A stretch of 28,909 nucleotides of DNA from Choristocarpus tenellus KU-1152. Lineage: Eukaryota; Phaeophyceae. Every line of letters starts with the position of its first letter. The stretch's first letter is position 1. The DNA lies in the NCBI GenBank assembly GCA_964200185.2, contig CAXNAD020000116.1:1-28909 (forward strand), in the 5' to 3' direction. Under the pieces are notes generated by a model. The model did no database searches and was not told where the DNA came from. It was given only the letters and a program-made list of their open reading frames with translations. Both the position numbers and the translations under genes were made by a program. Of this stretch, positions 8,280 through 19,200 are shown one piece after another.

Positions 8280-11154
8280 ATGCCTGCCACACCAGTCCCT
8301 ACCTCTAGTTTGCGAGGCATTTCGGCCTGGGGAAGATCATTGCCGTGGAATCTGCGCCAGACCACGGGACTCGTGCCGTCCATTGCCCGCATTGACGAGG
8401 TGGCACGGGGTATGCGGTGCGCTTCAATGACTGGAGGAGAAGATGTGAACCTGCCGGTAGTACAGAAGATAGACTTCCGAATCACGGAACACGCTATTCT
8501 ACGAAATGATGACCCGCAAACTGTCTCCTTTGTAACAGGGTCCAACAGAGGCATAGGCCTTGAGATCTCACGCCAACTCCTCTCCAGGACGAAAGGTGAG
8601 CCCTGGTCACGATACGTGTAGGTAGTAATACATCGCTTGCGATGTTTCAAGGGAATGGAAAGGATCGACAGTGTGAATTTTGAGTGAGGCGTTGGATCCC
8701 TGGAAAGCGTGCTCCCAATGTTCTCCCGTCCTTAAGATATTTTCTTCGAACGAACAAGTTTTCCCTATAGAAAGGTACCTGGAGTGACTTAACATGTTTT
8801 CTTGGAGTTCAACTCTCTGAATACTCCAGGCATGGTGCATTATCATCTAGCCAAATTGCTACTGTACATCTCTCAGTGAGGAAGTTGATATAGAGTTGTC
8901 TATTCCTCTTGGCATGCTAGATGTGTCTCTCAGTGATTAGAGTTTGCAACAGTGTCACAAGTCCTACTTTGATTTTCGACCCCAGTGTCTTGCTGCCCTG
9001 CCATGTGAAGCTCTTATCTTGAGAGTTTTCGCACACTATCAATGGCTCCGCTTGCTATTCCGGTATATGTTTTCTCCAAGCCCTCACGCGCTTGCTGCTC
9101 CCCATTACATTCCACCACAATATCTTGGATTGACTTCATCTTGCGTTGTACTACGGAGTGTATAATGTTCGATGTCTTCCACGTCCTTTACATCATCCCT
9201 GCTCCTACATGGTTGCTTGAGGTTCCCCTGGTCAGGTATCGTGGTAGCCGCCTGCCGTAACCCTGACCAGGCGGAGATGTTGCACCACCTACATCGTCTT
9301 GAGGGCAACAAGGGCAGACTTGACATTGTGCAGATGGACGTAATCGACCAGTCTAGCATAGACGAGGCAGCAGAGCATGTCAAGAGTCAGCACAAGGTGG
9401 GTTTAAACGTCAAATAGATGCCAGCAAATACGCTGTTGGTGTGAGATTTGTCTATGCAAAATGGTGTGAATTGAGGTTGTGTTGATGGATGTTGTAGTGC
9501 TCAAGCTACTTCCAGTTGTACGTATGTATCTAGGTTACACACGCACAGCAAAGTATTGTTATAGGCTAGTCCATTCCATAATTTCCTCCCACAGACAAAT
9601 TCAGGCCTTCAAAAAACTTTCAATGCAGCTTGGCCTCTTAAATTACATGTCTGTGACCAACCAGTGGTGAGAATCGGTGACCTCACTGTTAGTATTAGGT
9701 CCTGACCAGAACTGCACTACATAACCAAAATTATTGTCCCCAAACCTGAACTTTGGTACTGTGTTATCCTCCTGTCTATGCTCCTCCCCCACTGGCATGG
9801 AATCCATGTATCTATGTGGGCAATGTTGCACTACTGACGTGTTACCTACTACGGGATTGACTCTTCGCAGCGCTTGGACCTCCTCTTCAATGTGGCAGGG
9901 ATTCTTGGGGATGGAAAAACCACCCCTGGACCAGAGCGATCTCTGAAAGCAATTGATCGTGACTGGCTACAGCAAACCCTTCTTGTTAATGCCATAGGTC
10001 CAGTGATGCTCACACAAGCCATGGCGCCCTTGATGCTGCCTGGCGGAGGAAGGAGGGGAGGAGGGCATCAAGGGCCTACGGCCCCTTCTGTTGTGATTAA
10101 CTTCAGTGCACGAGTAGGCTCTGTGACAGACAACCACTTAGGTGGCTGGCATTCGTACCGTATGTCCAAGGTGATACATGTAGACAGGTATCGCTAGTCT
10201 ATTGAAAAGTGTGTTGGTGTGATCTTGCCTTTTGTTCCCACCCAATCTCTTCCTTTGATCAGGAGGCTATTACGTACCAATTGCTAAGACTAGTGAGAGC
10301 AGTTTCTCCTTGCCAAAGGCTCTATCATTACGTATTGCGTCCAAAATTTTTGGAGTGCTGTGTTTTTGGAGTCCAGCTTCTGTACTTGTACATATTTTTA
10401 GTGTTGTGACAATGGGCAACAGGGTTTCTTTCACACTGCGTGGTAGAGTAAAGAAGTAAATATCCTTGGTTGCCACAGACCTCTCCCTCTCTTTTCCCTT
10501 CTCCTGTTAGTAATATATTTATTGTGCAATTGAAAACATGCTGCTGTGACTGGCTGGCGAAATTGACTGCAGTTACGGCTGTCCTGTATGAGTGTATGAG
10601 TGTATGAGTGTTTTGTCATGGTACAATTGATTGGATCATTTTGATTGGATCATTTCTACACTTGATGTTGAACTGCAGCTTCTACACTCTTCAATTCTCT
10701 ATGTGGCAGAACAAAAGCCTTCTAAGCACTTCATACACTCCAAGGATTTTTTTTTAAAATCTTATGATGTGTGAGAGGGGCCGCAGGGTCCACAGGGGGT
10801 GTTTAAAAAAAAAAAGACTTGAGTAAGAAGGAACACTGTTGCCACCCCTCTCTAATGTGACCCTTAATTGCAACCTCTTGCATCTCTCCCCACAACCACC
10901 TTGCACAGGCGATGCTCAATATGTGGACAAAGGGTTTGTCTCTGGAACTGCGGCGTAAGGGTGTATGGGCCATTTCGTACCACCCAGGAACCACTGATAC
11001 AGGGCTCTCGGAGCCATTCCAGAAGAATGTCAGACCAGAAAAGCTGTTTACTCCAGCTTACACTGTGGGAAAGTTGCTGGACCTTGTCAACTCCCTAGAA
11101 GAGGAGCACTCAGGAGGGTTCTATGACTTTGATGGGATAAGGATTCCTTGGTAG
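8280..11154 (+). CDS. Short-chain dehydrogenase/reductase (C-factor-like SDR), four exons
   Basis: Exons are 8280-8595, 9236-9396, 9871-10170 and 10909-11154. All introns are GT-AG and the joins are in phase, giving 340 residues. It is a probable NAD(P)H-dependent oxidoreductase with unknown substrate. Classical SDR motifs are complete. TGSNRGIG (86-93) is the glycine-rich cofactor loop, Asp140-Val141 the adenine pocket, NVAG (166-169) and Asn199 the structural Asn sites, Ser238 the catalytic serine, YRMSK (255-259) the Tyr/Lys pair, and PGTTDT (285-290) the PG motif. Arg113 after the second strand suggests NADP(H). ATG 8280 is the first in frame after a stop at 8265. Residues 1-38 have four Arg and no acid, like a mitochondrial presequence. 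A glycine-rich insert (217-227) precedes the Ser strand. Intron 3 falls directly after catalytic Lys259 and contains an 8-bp unit repeated three times (10585-10608). Confidence 0.93.
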
Positions 11155-11280
11155 CACCTTTGTAGAGCTCTAGCTAGGTATCATCGCCAGATTTTTTTTA
11201 TCATTGGATCATAGTTCTGTCATAGTTCTGTCCTCCAGTTCGATACCTTATATTGTCGGAGGCCTATCCTATCTCATGTG

Positions 11281-12043
11281 ATGGTGTTAGCTGGTCTTGA
11301 TGACCTTGTTGGAAACGTGGTTGCTCCTCTGCGTGTGTTGCGTCCTTCACATCCAGAGCAGAAGTTGAAGGATGATATTATAAGACGATATTTGATATCC
11401 TTAGCAGTTTTTATTTTTATTTTTTCAGTGAACTGGATTTTGTGTAAGATTTCTGAAGTGTACATCAATAAATAATATAAAAAGAAAAGCAGAACAATGT
11501 GATCGGGGTTGTGAACAGTTGGTTAATCTTACAATGTAGAACTGCAAACAACTAATTCCATGATAAGCAATGGCCATACAGGGCGGATGCTACTGATGCT
11601 CATTAATCAAGATTAAAAGGACAGTACCTCTACTGCCAGAAATCATCTCAGGAGAAACAACGACATGATGACTGCAACTATGTGGTTCAGAAGGGAATCT
11701 GAGTAAGTAAGAAAGTGAGTGAGTGTGCAACCTGCCAAGATACTACCTAATACTTGATTTGGTGATAGAACAAGCAAACTTCTTGAATATATGAAGGTTT
11801 AGACTTACTACTTGGTGATAATGGTGTATTCAACACTTCCAACTGATTACTTGTGTTCACATTATCAGGCGTTGACCCAGCACAAACACTTCAATCCTTT
11901 CCACCTGCAATGCGACTTGTTCTGTAGTACTGGACTTGGTTATTTTTTGTTTTTATCCTTACAGAAGATACCCATGGGGACGAGCATATCAACCTTCTGA
12001 AGAGGCCACCGACAGAAGGGATCCCCCCTACTTGCACCCATAG
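11281..12043 (+). CDS. Candidate small three-exon gene, single membrane segment
   Basis: The proposed exons are 11281-11441, 11652-11702 and 11965-12043. Exon 1 starts MVLAGLDDLVGNVV and contains a hydrophobic run YLISLAVFIFIFSVNWIL, preceded by basic residues, which would span a membrane. Exon 2 reads MMTATMWFRRES and ends at a strong donor (GA|GTAAGT). Exon 3 follows a pyrimidine-rich CCTTACAG acceptor, keeps phase, and reads RYPWGRAYQPSEEATDRRDP to a stop. The exon 2-3 join is the best evidence. The exon 1-2 join needs the weaker donor GTGTAAG at 11442; the better GTAAGA at 11444 gives the wrong phase. Alternatives are a complete 64-codon protein ending at 11475, or a separate gene starting at ATG 11665. 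The family was not recognised. It starts 127 bp after the SDR stop, so part could be SDR 3' UTR. Confidence 0.4.
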
Positions 12044-13489
12044 AGCAGACTGTGCTTGGGTGTCCTGCATCTGCTGCTGTGCTAGAGTGTGACTTCTGTG
12101 TGACTGGGCAAGTGGTGCCTCACAAGAGGGCCTCATTGAATCTAGCAAACACCGAGATGGAGCTCTTTTGCTGGGTGGATATTTGTACATGTGTATGAAG
12201 CAGCTCAGACGCTCATGCAGGGTAGTAAATGAGTTTGATGAGTGCAAGACAACACTCACACTGTACATCAACTGTGTAACACTTTCACAGCATGCATGCC
12301 AGCACTACCAGTTGTGGTGGTAGTAGTGTTTTTAATTTGTAGTGATATGTTACAGTACAACATAATGGAGGGGGTACCATGTCACTTTGGAGAATGTTAA
12401 GCCTTGACATTTTGTTGTCTGAAAACATAATGTTACAACAAAATATTTAGTGTTTTATGCAATATTGTATGCTGCGTTAGAATGACAACATATTATGTGC
12501 ATGATTTTGAGCAGAGAGTTATGAGCATAACCCAGTGTTGTATGTGTTTCAGTCTAGAGTTTTAGGGCCTTACATAGTGTTGAATATGTTTTGGACTGGA
12601 CTGTTACAGGCATAACATAGTTTTGCATACGTTTTGTATCCAGTGTAATGAAGCACATCGTAATTATGTTGTTCAAAGTGGGAATAGTAATGACAGTAAA
12701 CAATATTACAGAAGGAAACTATATATTGGTATTTTCGGTATAGATACAGAACTCGTTTTCCAGGTCCTTTTTTTCATTTTTTTTTACAGATAAATTTCCA
12801 TCTGTTACTCTGATGGACTTAGGTGTATGAAATAAGGACTATTGCTGTTGTGCACGTTTTATTCTCTGTTTTGTCTTCCTTTTTGACAAACTCTATGTTG
12901 TCGCTGTGTCTGTTCTTTTCTTTACTTGGGCTTATCCTTTTTCCCTTCATGGCAACATCTGGAATGGGTGGTAATGTAATCAGTAAAACAATGCCAATCT
13001 CAAGAATAATTTTGAAAGTGTGTACAATATGATAACAACATTAAGGAGAAATATTGGTAATGGTAACAACAGCTATATATATATAAATAGAATAGAAAAT
13101 ATAACAATGCCAATGGAACTACCTCTGATAAACCCAGGAAATTTGAACCTATAAATATCAGTATATGGAGGTCATGCCAAGTAATACTAGAATGTAATAA
13201 TGGATGCGAGATGACAAAAAGACTAATACTAGTCACAACGAAAAACATGTTTGTACAATTGTATAATAGAGCGATTGATATGACTGGATGACACTGATGT
13301 GCCAACATTGGCTAATACTAACAGTACTACTGAACTAAGTTAATAGTCTTACGTACTATCAAGTAGCTGTCCTGGTATTGATTTACGAAAAAAAATAAAT
13401 TACTATAGCTGAAACCCATAGGGCAATACAGGTAAAACAAGTTGCTGATATACCAACACTGACAAATAGTACCATTAGTGAGAGTGACA
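12044..13489. other. Intergenic, AT-rich, no gene seen
   Basis: It holds a degenerate tandem repeat (12524-12650, listed separately), a short TA microsatellite at 13074-13084 and several T runs. Frames around 12823-13308 are hydrophobic low-complexity and show no domain. Confidence 0.55.
12524..12650 (+). repeat. Degenerate tandem repeat, about 42-bp unit, three copies
   Basis: Three successive units share the pattern CATAAC(C/A)-AGTGTTG(T/A)AT-GTTT-then a CTGGA/CTAGAG-like block, starting near 12524, 12567 and 12609. Only moderate similarity remains between them. Confidence 0.4.
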
Positions 13490-14035
13490 ACAGCAAAAGG
13501 CGTAAATGCATTACATACAATATATGGGGGCTCTTTTGATCCTCGTAGTTATAACCTCAACACCTTCGCGGTGGAAAGTTTTGGGCGCCTCGGCAAGCAA
13601 GTGGAACGCTTCCTGGATGAGCTAGCTACACACGCGGTAGGGGGGAGAGGAACTGGTGGCTACATGAGAAAAGGTGCCGTCAAATCCCGCCTACGCCAGA
13701 TAGTTTCACTCACAACGCAAGTAGCCCTACCTAGACAGGTCATGCGTTTTAAGCTGGAGTCTCCAGGGAGATAGGCAAGGAGAGGTTTATTAGATTCGTT
13801 GGGATGCTTCCCTAGGTACTCACCCTGGGGTGCAGGAATAATAGGTTTGAGGCAGAGGAAGGCAATAGTACAACATAGATATGTAGTGGTAAAATAGGAA
13901 ATAGACCAACGTTTTTTACTTTTGTTACAACTGTTACTTCTTTAGGGATTTTTCAGACATGTGAATAGTTTTCATTAGTTTTTCCCTTGGCACATCTGGA
14001 AAATGTCAGAGGGCATAATAATAAAAATATAGAAA
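13490..14035 (+). mobile_element. LINE-like element, 5'-truncated: reverse transcriptase C-terminus plus 3' UTR (copy 2)
   Basis: A frame open until TAG at 13772 reads ALHTIYGGSFDPRS, then TFAVESFGRLGKQVERFLDE, and later KSRLRQIVSLTTQVALPRQV. I associate this layout with the extreme C-terminus of non-LTR retrotransposon reverse transcriptase proteins in algae and other eukaryotes: an 'F-x-VE-x-FG-x-LG' block, then a helix, then an R-x-R-x-QI segment. About 255 bp of 3' UTR follows, shared with copies at 1-270 and 21009-21065, and it ends GAGGGCATAATAATA. The codons are more GC- and CpG-rich than the flanks. There is no ATG start; the frame simply begins where the element was cut, as expected for 5' truncation during target-primed reverse transcription. 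The left border is approximate. Confidence 0.72.
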
Positions 14036-15151
14036 TAATAATAATGCTATCACCATATGGAAATGTGACACGAGTTCTAACAACACAGATCTAAGTGATA
14101 GAACGGAAGTGTTTTCACTTAGTCTCTGAAAGTTGTAATGGGTTGGGTTTACAACATAAATAATGATGATGATAGTCCCATTAGAAGAAACAATTAAACA
14201 AATCAGGTAAGGCATTGAAAAAAGGTGTATGGGCGAAATCAGAATATAATAGTGGTGAACTTCTTAGTGGGTTAATAGGTAATACTTGGCATCCATTTCC
14301 AAAATTGATGCGGCATCAAATATATAAGTACCGCGTACTAGTTATTATTCCCTGTATTCTTTGCAATAATATTATTAATTGTGTCAACTATGGTGAAATA
14401 TCAGTTCAACTCTAATTTTGCACATTGAAAGTGAAGATCGAAACTCATAATAGTAACATTGTTTTAGTCAACTTGGTGAGATCAAGAAATCCAAGTCCCT
14501 CCTATAATATCGACGAGTAAGGTAATTATTGTGGATTAAATACTAGAGGTAAAAGCTGTTTCTCTACGTTCTTCCAACTAACTCTTGATAATAGGTTGTG
14601 AGACTACTAGCAACATGTGACATGTGCGTAACACAGGAGGAATCATTTCAGAAAAGTCGGGAAGGTGGATTTAGGGTGTGGCTGGAACTCATTCACTTTT
14701 TTACCCAATCTTTTTTCTTCAAACACTGATTAAGCTGTGGTTCCATGTTGTCGATAGTGGCTTTGATGATTACAATAAGTCAAACTAAACGAAAGTTACC
14801 CAGATTTTGTCCGTTTTGTATTTCAAACTCATGCTCACTGCAATCAACCTGTAGTGTACATTCTGCAACTAACTCTGGACTAAGATCGTCAAGTCCAACG
14901 ACCTCACACCAACAACATATGCAAGGGTGAGGAACACACAGCAAATTCTGCAATAATGCAACATACTCCCAGACAAATCGTCTAACCACAAATAACTTCA
15001 ACTTATTTTCCTAAACATTCAACTCGGTAAACCCAATCGATTCATTGCTACTCTCAATATGCTGTGATACTACACAGAAGTATGTCCCTTAGTCAATGTA
15101 GGACACAACCTCCATATATCTGATTCGAAATTGACACTATAACTCGGTAAA
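14036..15151. other. Intergenic, no gene supported
   Basis: A - strand stretch (about 14946-14800) lies between an acceptor-like GCATTATTGCAG and a GTAACT and reads CEVVGLDDLSPELVAECTLQ. It is protein-like but not recognised, and no partner exons were found. The rest is AT-rich with no features. Confidence 0.45.
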
Positions 15152-15250
15152 TGCCCTCTTCTCTTTCTGCGATTGTACAACGTAACATCTTTTTGCCCTC
15201 TCTCGGGGTCCCTAAAATGCAATCCTGCCTACGTCTTGGTTTGACTCAGT
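15152..15250 (+). repeat. Dispersed repeat family R, copy B
   Basis: It shares CTCTTTCTGC, TGTACAACG, TTTTTGCCCT, GGGTCCCTAAAAT, the CTACGTCT block and GGTTTGACTCAG with copies A (918-1033) and C (20840-20988). It has no telomere-like units, unlike copy C. Confidence 0.65.
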
Positions 15251-16140
15251 TGAGATCAACAACTACTCCTGATACGTATCTACTATCCCCAAAAAATGCC
15301 CGTGTGGACAATAACATGCACTGCGTGTAAGTGCAATATATAGTAGTATGTAATACCTAGTATTATGTACTATCACTGTAAGGATTGTATTTTAAATAAT
15401 GACTTAACAAGCATATAGGTGGGCCGACCCTCCCATGCTATATCACACTGTAGTACATGAACAGAAAATTGTAATTTTTTCACTACTACTGCCTACTGTC
15501 TTTGGACATGCAGACGTTCACACTTAAACACTCCCAGCACTAGGCCACTCACAGTTTATTTTGCCGAAGAAGTTTGACCTGTCTTTTATTACACACATTC
15601 AAAACGAAGTTGCTACCACCAGTAGTGACTAATTTTGGTTGAAACTCTTCAAAATAGCATTCTATCATCCAACTATGTGTGAAGCTGACCCCCATTCCTC
15701 CCATGTCCCTACTCTATCACTTCCTCCCCATCAACCTCTTGAGCAACAGGGAGGGTTGGGTGCAAGTTGATCGATTTCCTTCTAGCATCTCTTCCTGTAG
15801 GTTCCCCACTTCTCACAAGAACATGGGTCCTTTTTCTGGGCTATAGAGTAAGTTGCCGTGATGGGTAGGACTTTGAGTACTTCCCCAATCCATCTCCTTT
15901 TAACCCCTCCGATTTATTCCCTAACCATAAATCACAAATTTCCCTACCTTGAAACTTATATCTCGTCATATCATCTCGTCATCCCATACTTACGATTTAT
16001 ATGAAGAACATATAGAAGTGAGTATTGAAAAATATAAAATAGAATAATAGTACAGACGTTCACATTGAACAAACCCGAACAGCCCACTAACAATAGTTAA
16101 TATCTCATCATTTGCCACATTTTTACATATTTTTTAACAA
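15251..16140. other. Intergenic, AT-rich, no gene seen
   Basis: No domain-bearing frame or repeat was recognised. The right end leads into the promoter region of the SAP/zinc-finger gene. Confidence 0.55.
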
Positions 16141-16144
16141 CCAA

Positions 16145-16156
16145 CCAATTGATTGG
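16145..16156. promoter_or_regulatory. Inverted CCAAT-box pair upstream of the SAP/zinc-finger gene
   Basis: CCAAT at 16145-16149 and its inverse ATTGG at 16152-16156 are separated by two bases, forming a palindrome about 100 bp upstream of the first ATG. A TATAAAT follows at 16247-16253. CCAAT boxes bind NF-Y-type factors in many eukaryotes. The function here is inferred from position only. Confidence 0.35.
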
Positions 16157-16251
16157 TCGTTGTGAGGTGTTTATGTGTCATTTTCTCGGCGAAACCGCCA
16201 AGTATGTTGATATTTACACCACATACTACAAACACTATTGAATAAATATAA

Positions 16252-19200
16252 ATGATGTTTCATTTTATTACCCATCCCCAATTCCCCAACACCACAACCA
16301 TTACAATATCAACTTCTTACATCGCGTTACCCAGCAGACATCAACAAAGAGGATCACACACACGAGTGATGGAGCCTGTGCCACTCGTAAAACGACCTCA
16401 TCCTCGAACGCGTTCGTTTTTTGAACGATTTTCAAGGGGGATAGGAGGTGCAGTGCGACGTGCGATTGGGCGAGGATCGACCCCTGAGCACAATCATGAG
16501 GAAGGAGGACAGGCCGCCGATAGCGAAACCCTCTCAAGTTCATCCTCTTCATCAACAACAGGAATACACGTATCTACATCATCATTGACAGAGGTAGGGG
16601 AAGTGCGGCAGGTCTCGCCCATTCAGGAGGAAGCCCTTGATATCCTCTTGGTATTGTGTGATTGTTCATCCAACGCACTGCTTGATCTCGATACGGATAA
16701 AAACATAGGAAAGGGGAAGGGGAAGGGGAAGGGGAAGGGGAAGGCGAAGGCGAGGGTCACTGTTCATGAGGGATCTTATGGGACGAAAACAGATGCCCTA
16801 GCGAGGCTGTCGTACAAAGGGACACATCTTCTATCCATGCGAAAATCAGAGCTTGTGAGTGCCTTGGAAAGCCTCCGCCTAGAGGCTACAGGCCTAAAAT
16901 CAGTTCTCCAAGTCCGACTGGGGGTAGAAATATGTGATCTCCTTATTCTGGGTGCTACTGTCCAAGGGGGGATTGTTGGAATGCAGCCCCCGGGGACAAG
17001 CAACACAGTGCTTGAAGATGGGAGTGACGCAGGTGACACTTTCAGGGGTGTACCCATCTCAAGCATGACTGTGGTGGTACTGATCAAGCACCTAAGAGAA
17101 CTGGGGATAAGGACAGTGGGGAAGAAAAAGGCTGACCTGGTGCTCAGCCTCAGGGAAGCAATCCAAAGTGATGGGATGGTTATGATAGAGAGCAAGGCGC
17201 CAGAAAGTACCGCAACCACAGGTGTTGGTAAGGGGGAAGGGGGTGCTGGTAGTGGCATCAACGTCAACACAAACAGTGGAGATATTGAACAGGAAGGCGA
17301 GATCACTACTGCTGGTAATGATGAAGGTGGAAGTGAAGGAGAGGGAGGAATCATGGACCAACAAGTCTCTCGCTGCAGCTTGGTGCTTGGTAGCGAATAT
17401 TGTGATAGTGAGGGAAGCAGTGGGGGAGGCCTTAGCGACATGGACAGTGATGGAGGTGTGGGAGGAGTGGAGTCTATGGGTGCTCAAAGTGAGGTAACCC
17501 TTGACGAGATTGAAGGAGATCGAGAACAGGTGGTGGATGGTGAGTTGGAAGTGATGGAATTCAAGGTAAGGCCTTTTTTTTAGCGCTGTATTTGTGATTA
17601 AGAATGCTTCCAAATAAGTTTCTTGCGGTGTAGTTTCGATTGATATACAGAGGCACAGTTTGTTGAACTCGAGGAATCCTGTCCCTTCTCCAAAGAGGCT
17701 AATATAGAGGGAGGGTGGTGGGGAGAAGGGCAATTGTTCGTTATTGTTGTTTGCTGGCATGGTAAGGGAGAAAACAGTTTAGAGAAGTATTGTAGCAATG
17801 TCAGTAGTTGCATTCTCCAATACACTATGTCTACTCCTTACTCACATCCTCACCAAAAAGTGTGAGCCCTGCTGATCTTGATTGGTACTACCTTTTCCAC
17901 AACCTAGTAACAACTCTAGAGAATGCTGTTTCTTCTTTTTATCTGACCAAAACCTTGAAGCACCACCCCAGGTTTCACAAACTGTAGATTGTCGTTTAGT
18001 TTCATACCTGGGTCTCACCACTTCCCTTCTACTTTGATTTATCACCCTTTCCCATCCCAACCCCATGGTCCTGGACGTTTTATCAATAGGTCCTCCTTTT
18101 CCAGATCTAAAGCCCTTGAACATGCAACTCTATCTCTTTGTGGTGAAGTGCTTCATGTTGACCTTTTGACCCTGGCGTCTCCAACTATCTAATCCCAATT
18201 CCAATCCCAATGGTAATTGTAACCCCACGAACAGGAATCTTCACCACGTCATCCATCACTTGGAACATCTCGCTTTGGTTATCCCACGGTAAGATCAAGT
18301 TTTTTTTTCTGGAAGTGATTGAAAATGTGGGGGGTAGGGATGAAACATGGAGCTTGTGCTATTGGGCTACACTATGCTTTGAAAATGCATGTGTGATGTG
18401 TTTTGTTTATTGTTTGTCTTGCTCCTCTGATTCACTGTGTGCCTTACTGGGCTGTTAGTATCATTGATCAGTAGCAATGCCTTGGTGATGAGTTGTTTCT
18501 TTCGAGACAAGATCATGTGATTTTGTTTTGGTGTAAGCAGCCTTTTGATTTGTAATCTGTGATATTTGAAATTTACCCAATGCTCCCCTCTCCCCTCCCT
18601 CCCCTCCCACAGTCTCCAATATCTCCACTTTCATTTTCACCATCTCTTAATTTGGGGCTTGGTCTGGTCTCACCGATGATGGCATACTCTGAGCTGGGCT
18701 CTGTTCCTAAAGTGGACTCGAGAATTCCAAAGGCCTCCATGCCCCCTCCAGCAACTCCTTTGAGAGGGGTGAAGAGGAAGGTGGAGGGAAGTGCCATCGG
18801 TGGTAGCAACAGCAGCAGCAGCAGCAGTGAAAGCGACAGTGGAGACCTAATCATGTTCTCATCCTTGTGTGATGCGTTGAGGTCCAATACTATGATGGAT
18901 ACTGAGGACGAGGAACCTGGCCCAGAATTGATGTCTATCTTGGACTCTATGTGCAAACGTCAAAAGACTCATGGTATTGAATATTGCTATCCCACCATGG
19001 TTAACAGCGGTGCAGGAGCAACTGCAGCCGAGGGCTGTGCGGCTGCCAAGTCTCCTTCTCCTGTGGTGTTGCCCAGCCCCACTCCATCTGCTCCAGGGGT
19101 TCAGGGGGGTATGAGCTTTGACATGTCCACCTTCAACAATTCTATGGAGTGGAAGTGTGACATGTGCTTGGTCAAGAATGGACTGAAGAACACAAAGTGC

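Noticed and set aside
11891-12271. 126-codon - strand open frame
   Set aside because: It is antisense to the phase-matched exons at 11965-12043, has no recognised domain, and its composition mirrors the opposite strand.
14780-15001. - strand frame reading CEVVGLDDLSPELV with splice-like borders
   Set aside because: It is suggestive, but no ATG, no partner exon and no recognised family were found.
16776-17760. Long - strand frames (221 and 222 codons) across the SAP/zinc-finger gene
   Set aside because: They are shadows of the real + strand exon: serine/proline-rich complements of Gly/Glu codons with no domain.
17972-18192. Further exon candidate in the large intron of the SAP/zinc-finger gene
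   Set aside because: Frames that stay open need a start phase that does not match the phase-0 end of exon 1, and no good donor follows.
18573-18956. 127-codon - strand frame
   Set aside because: It is a shadow of the last exon of the SAP/zinc-finger gene.
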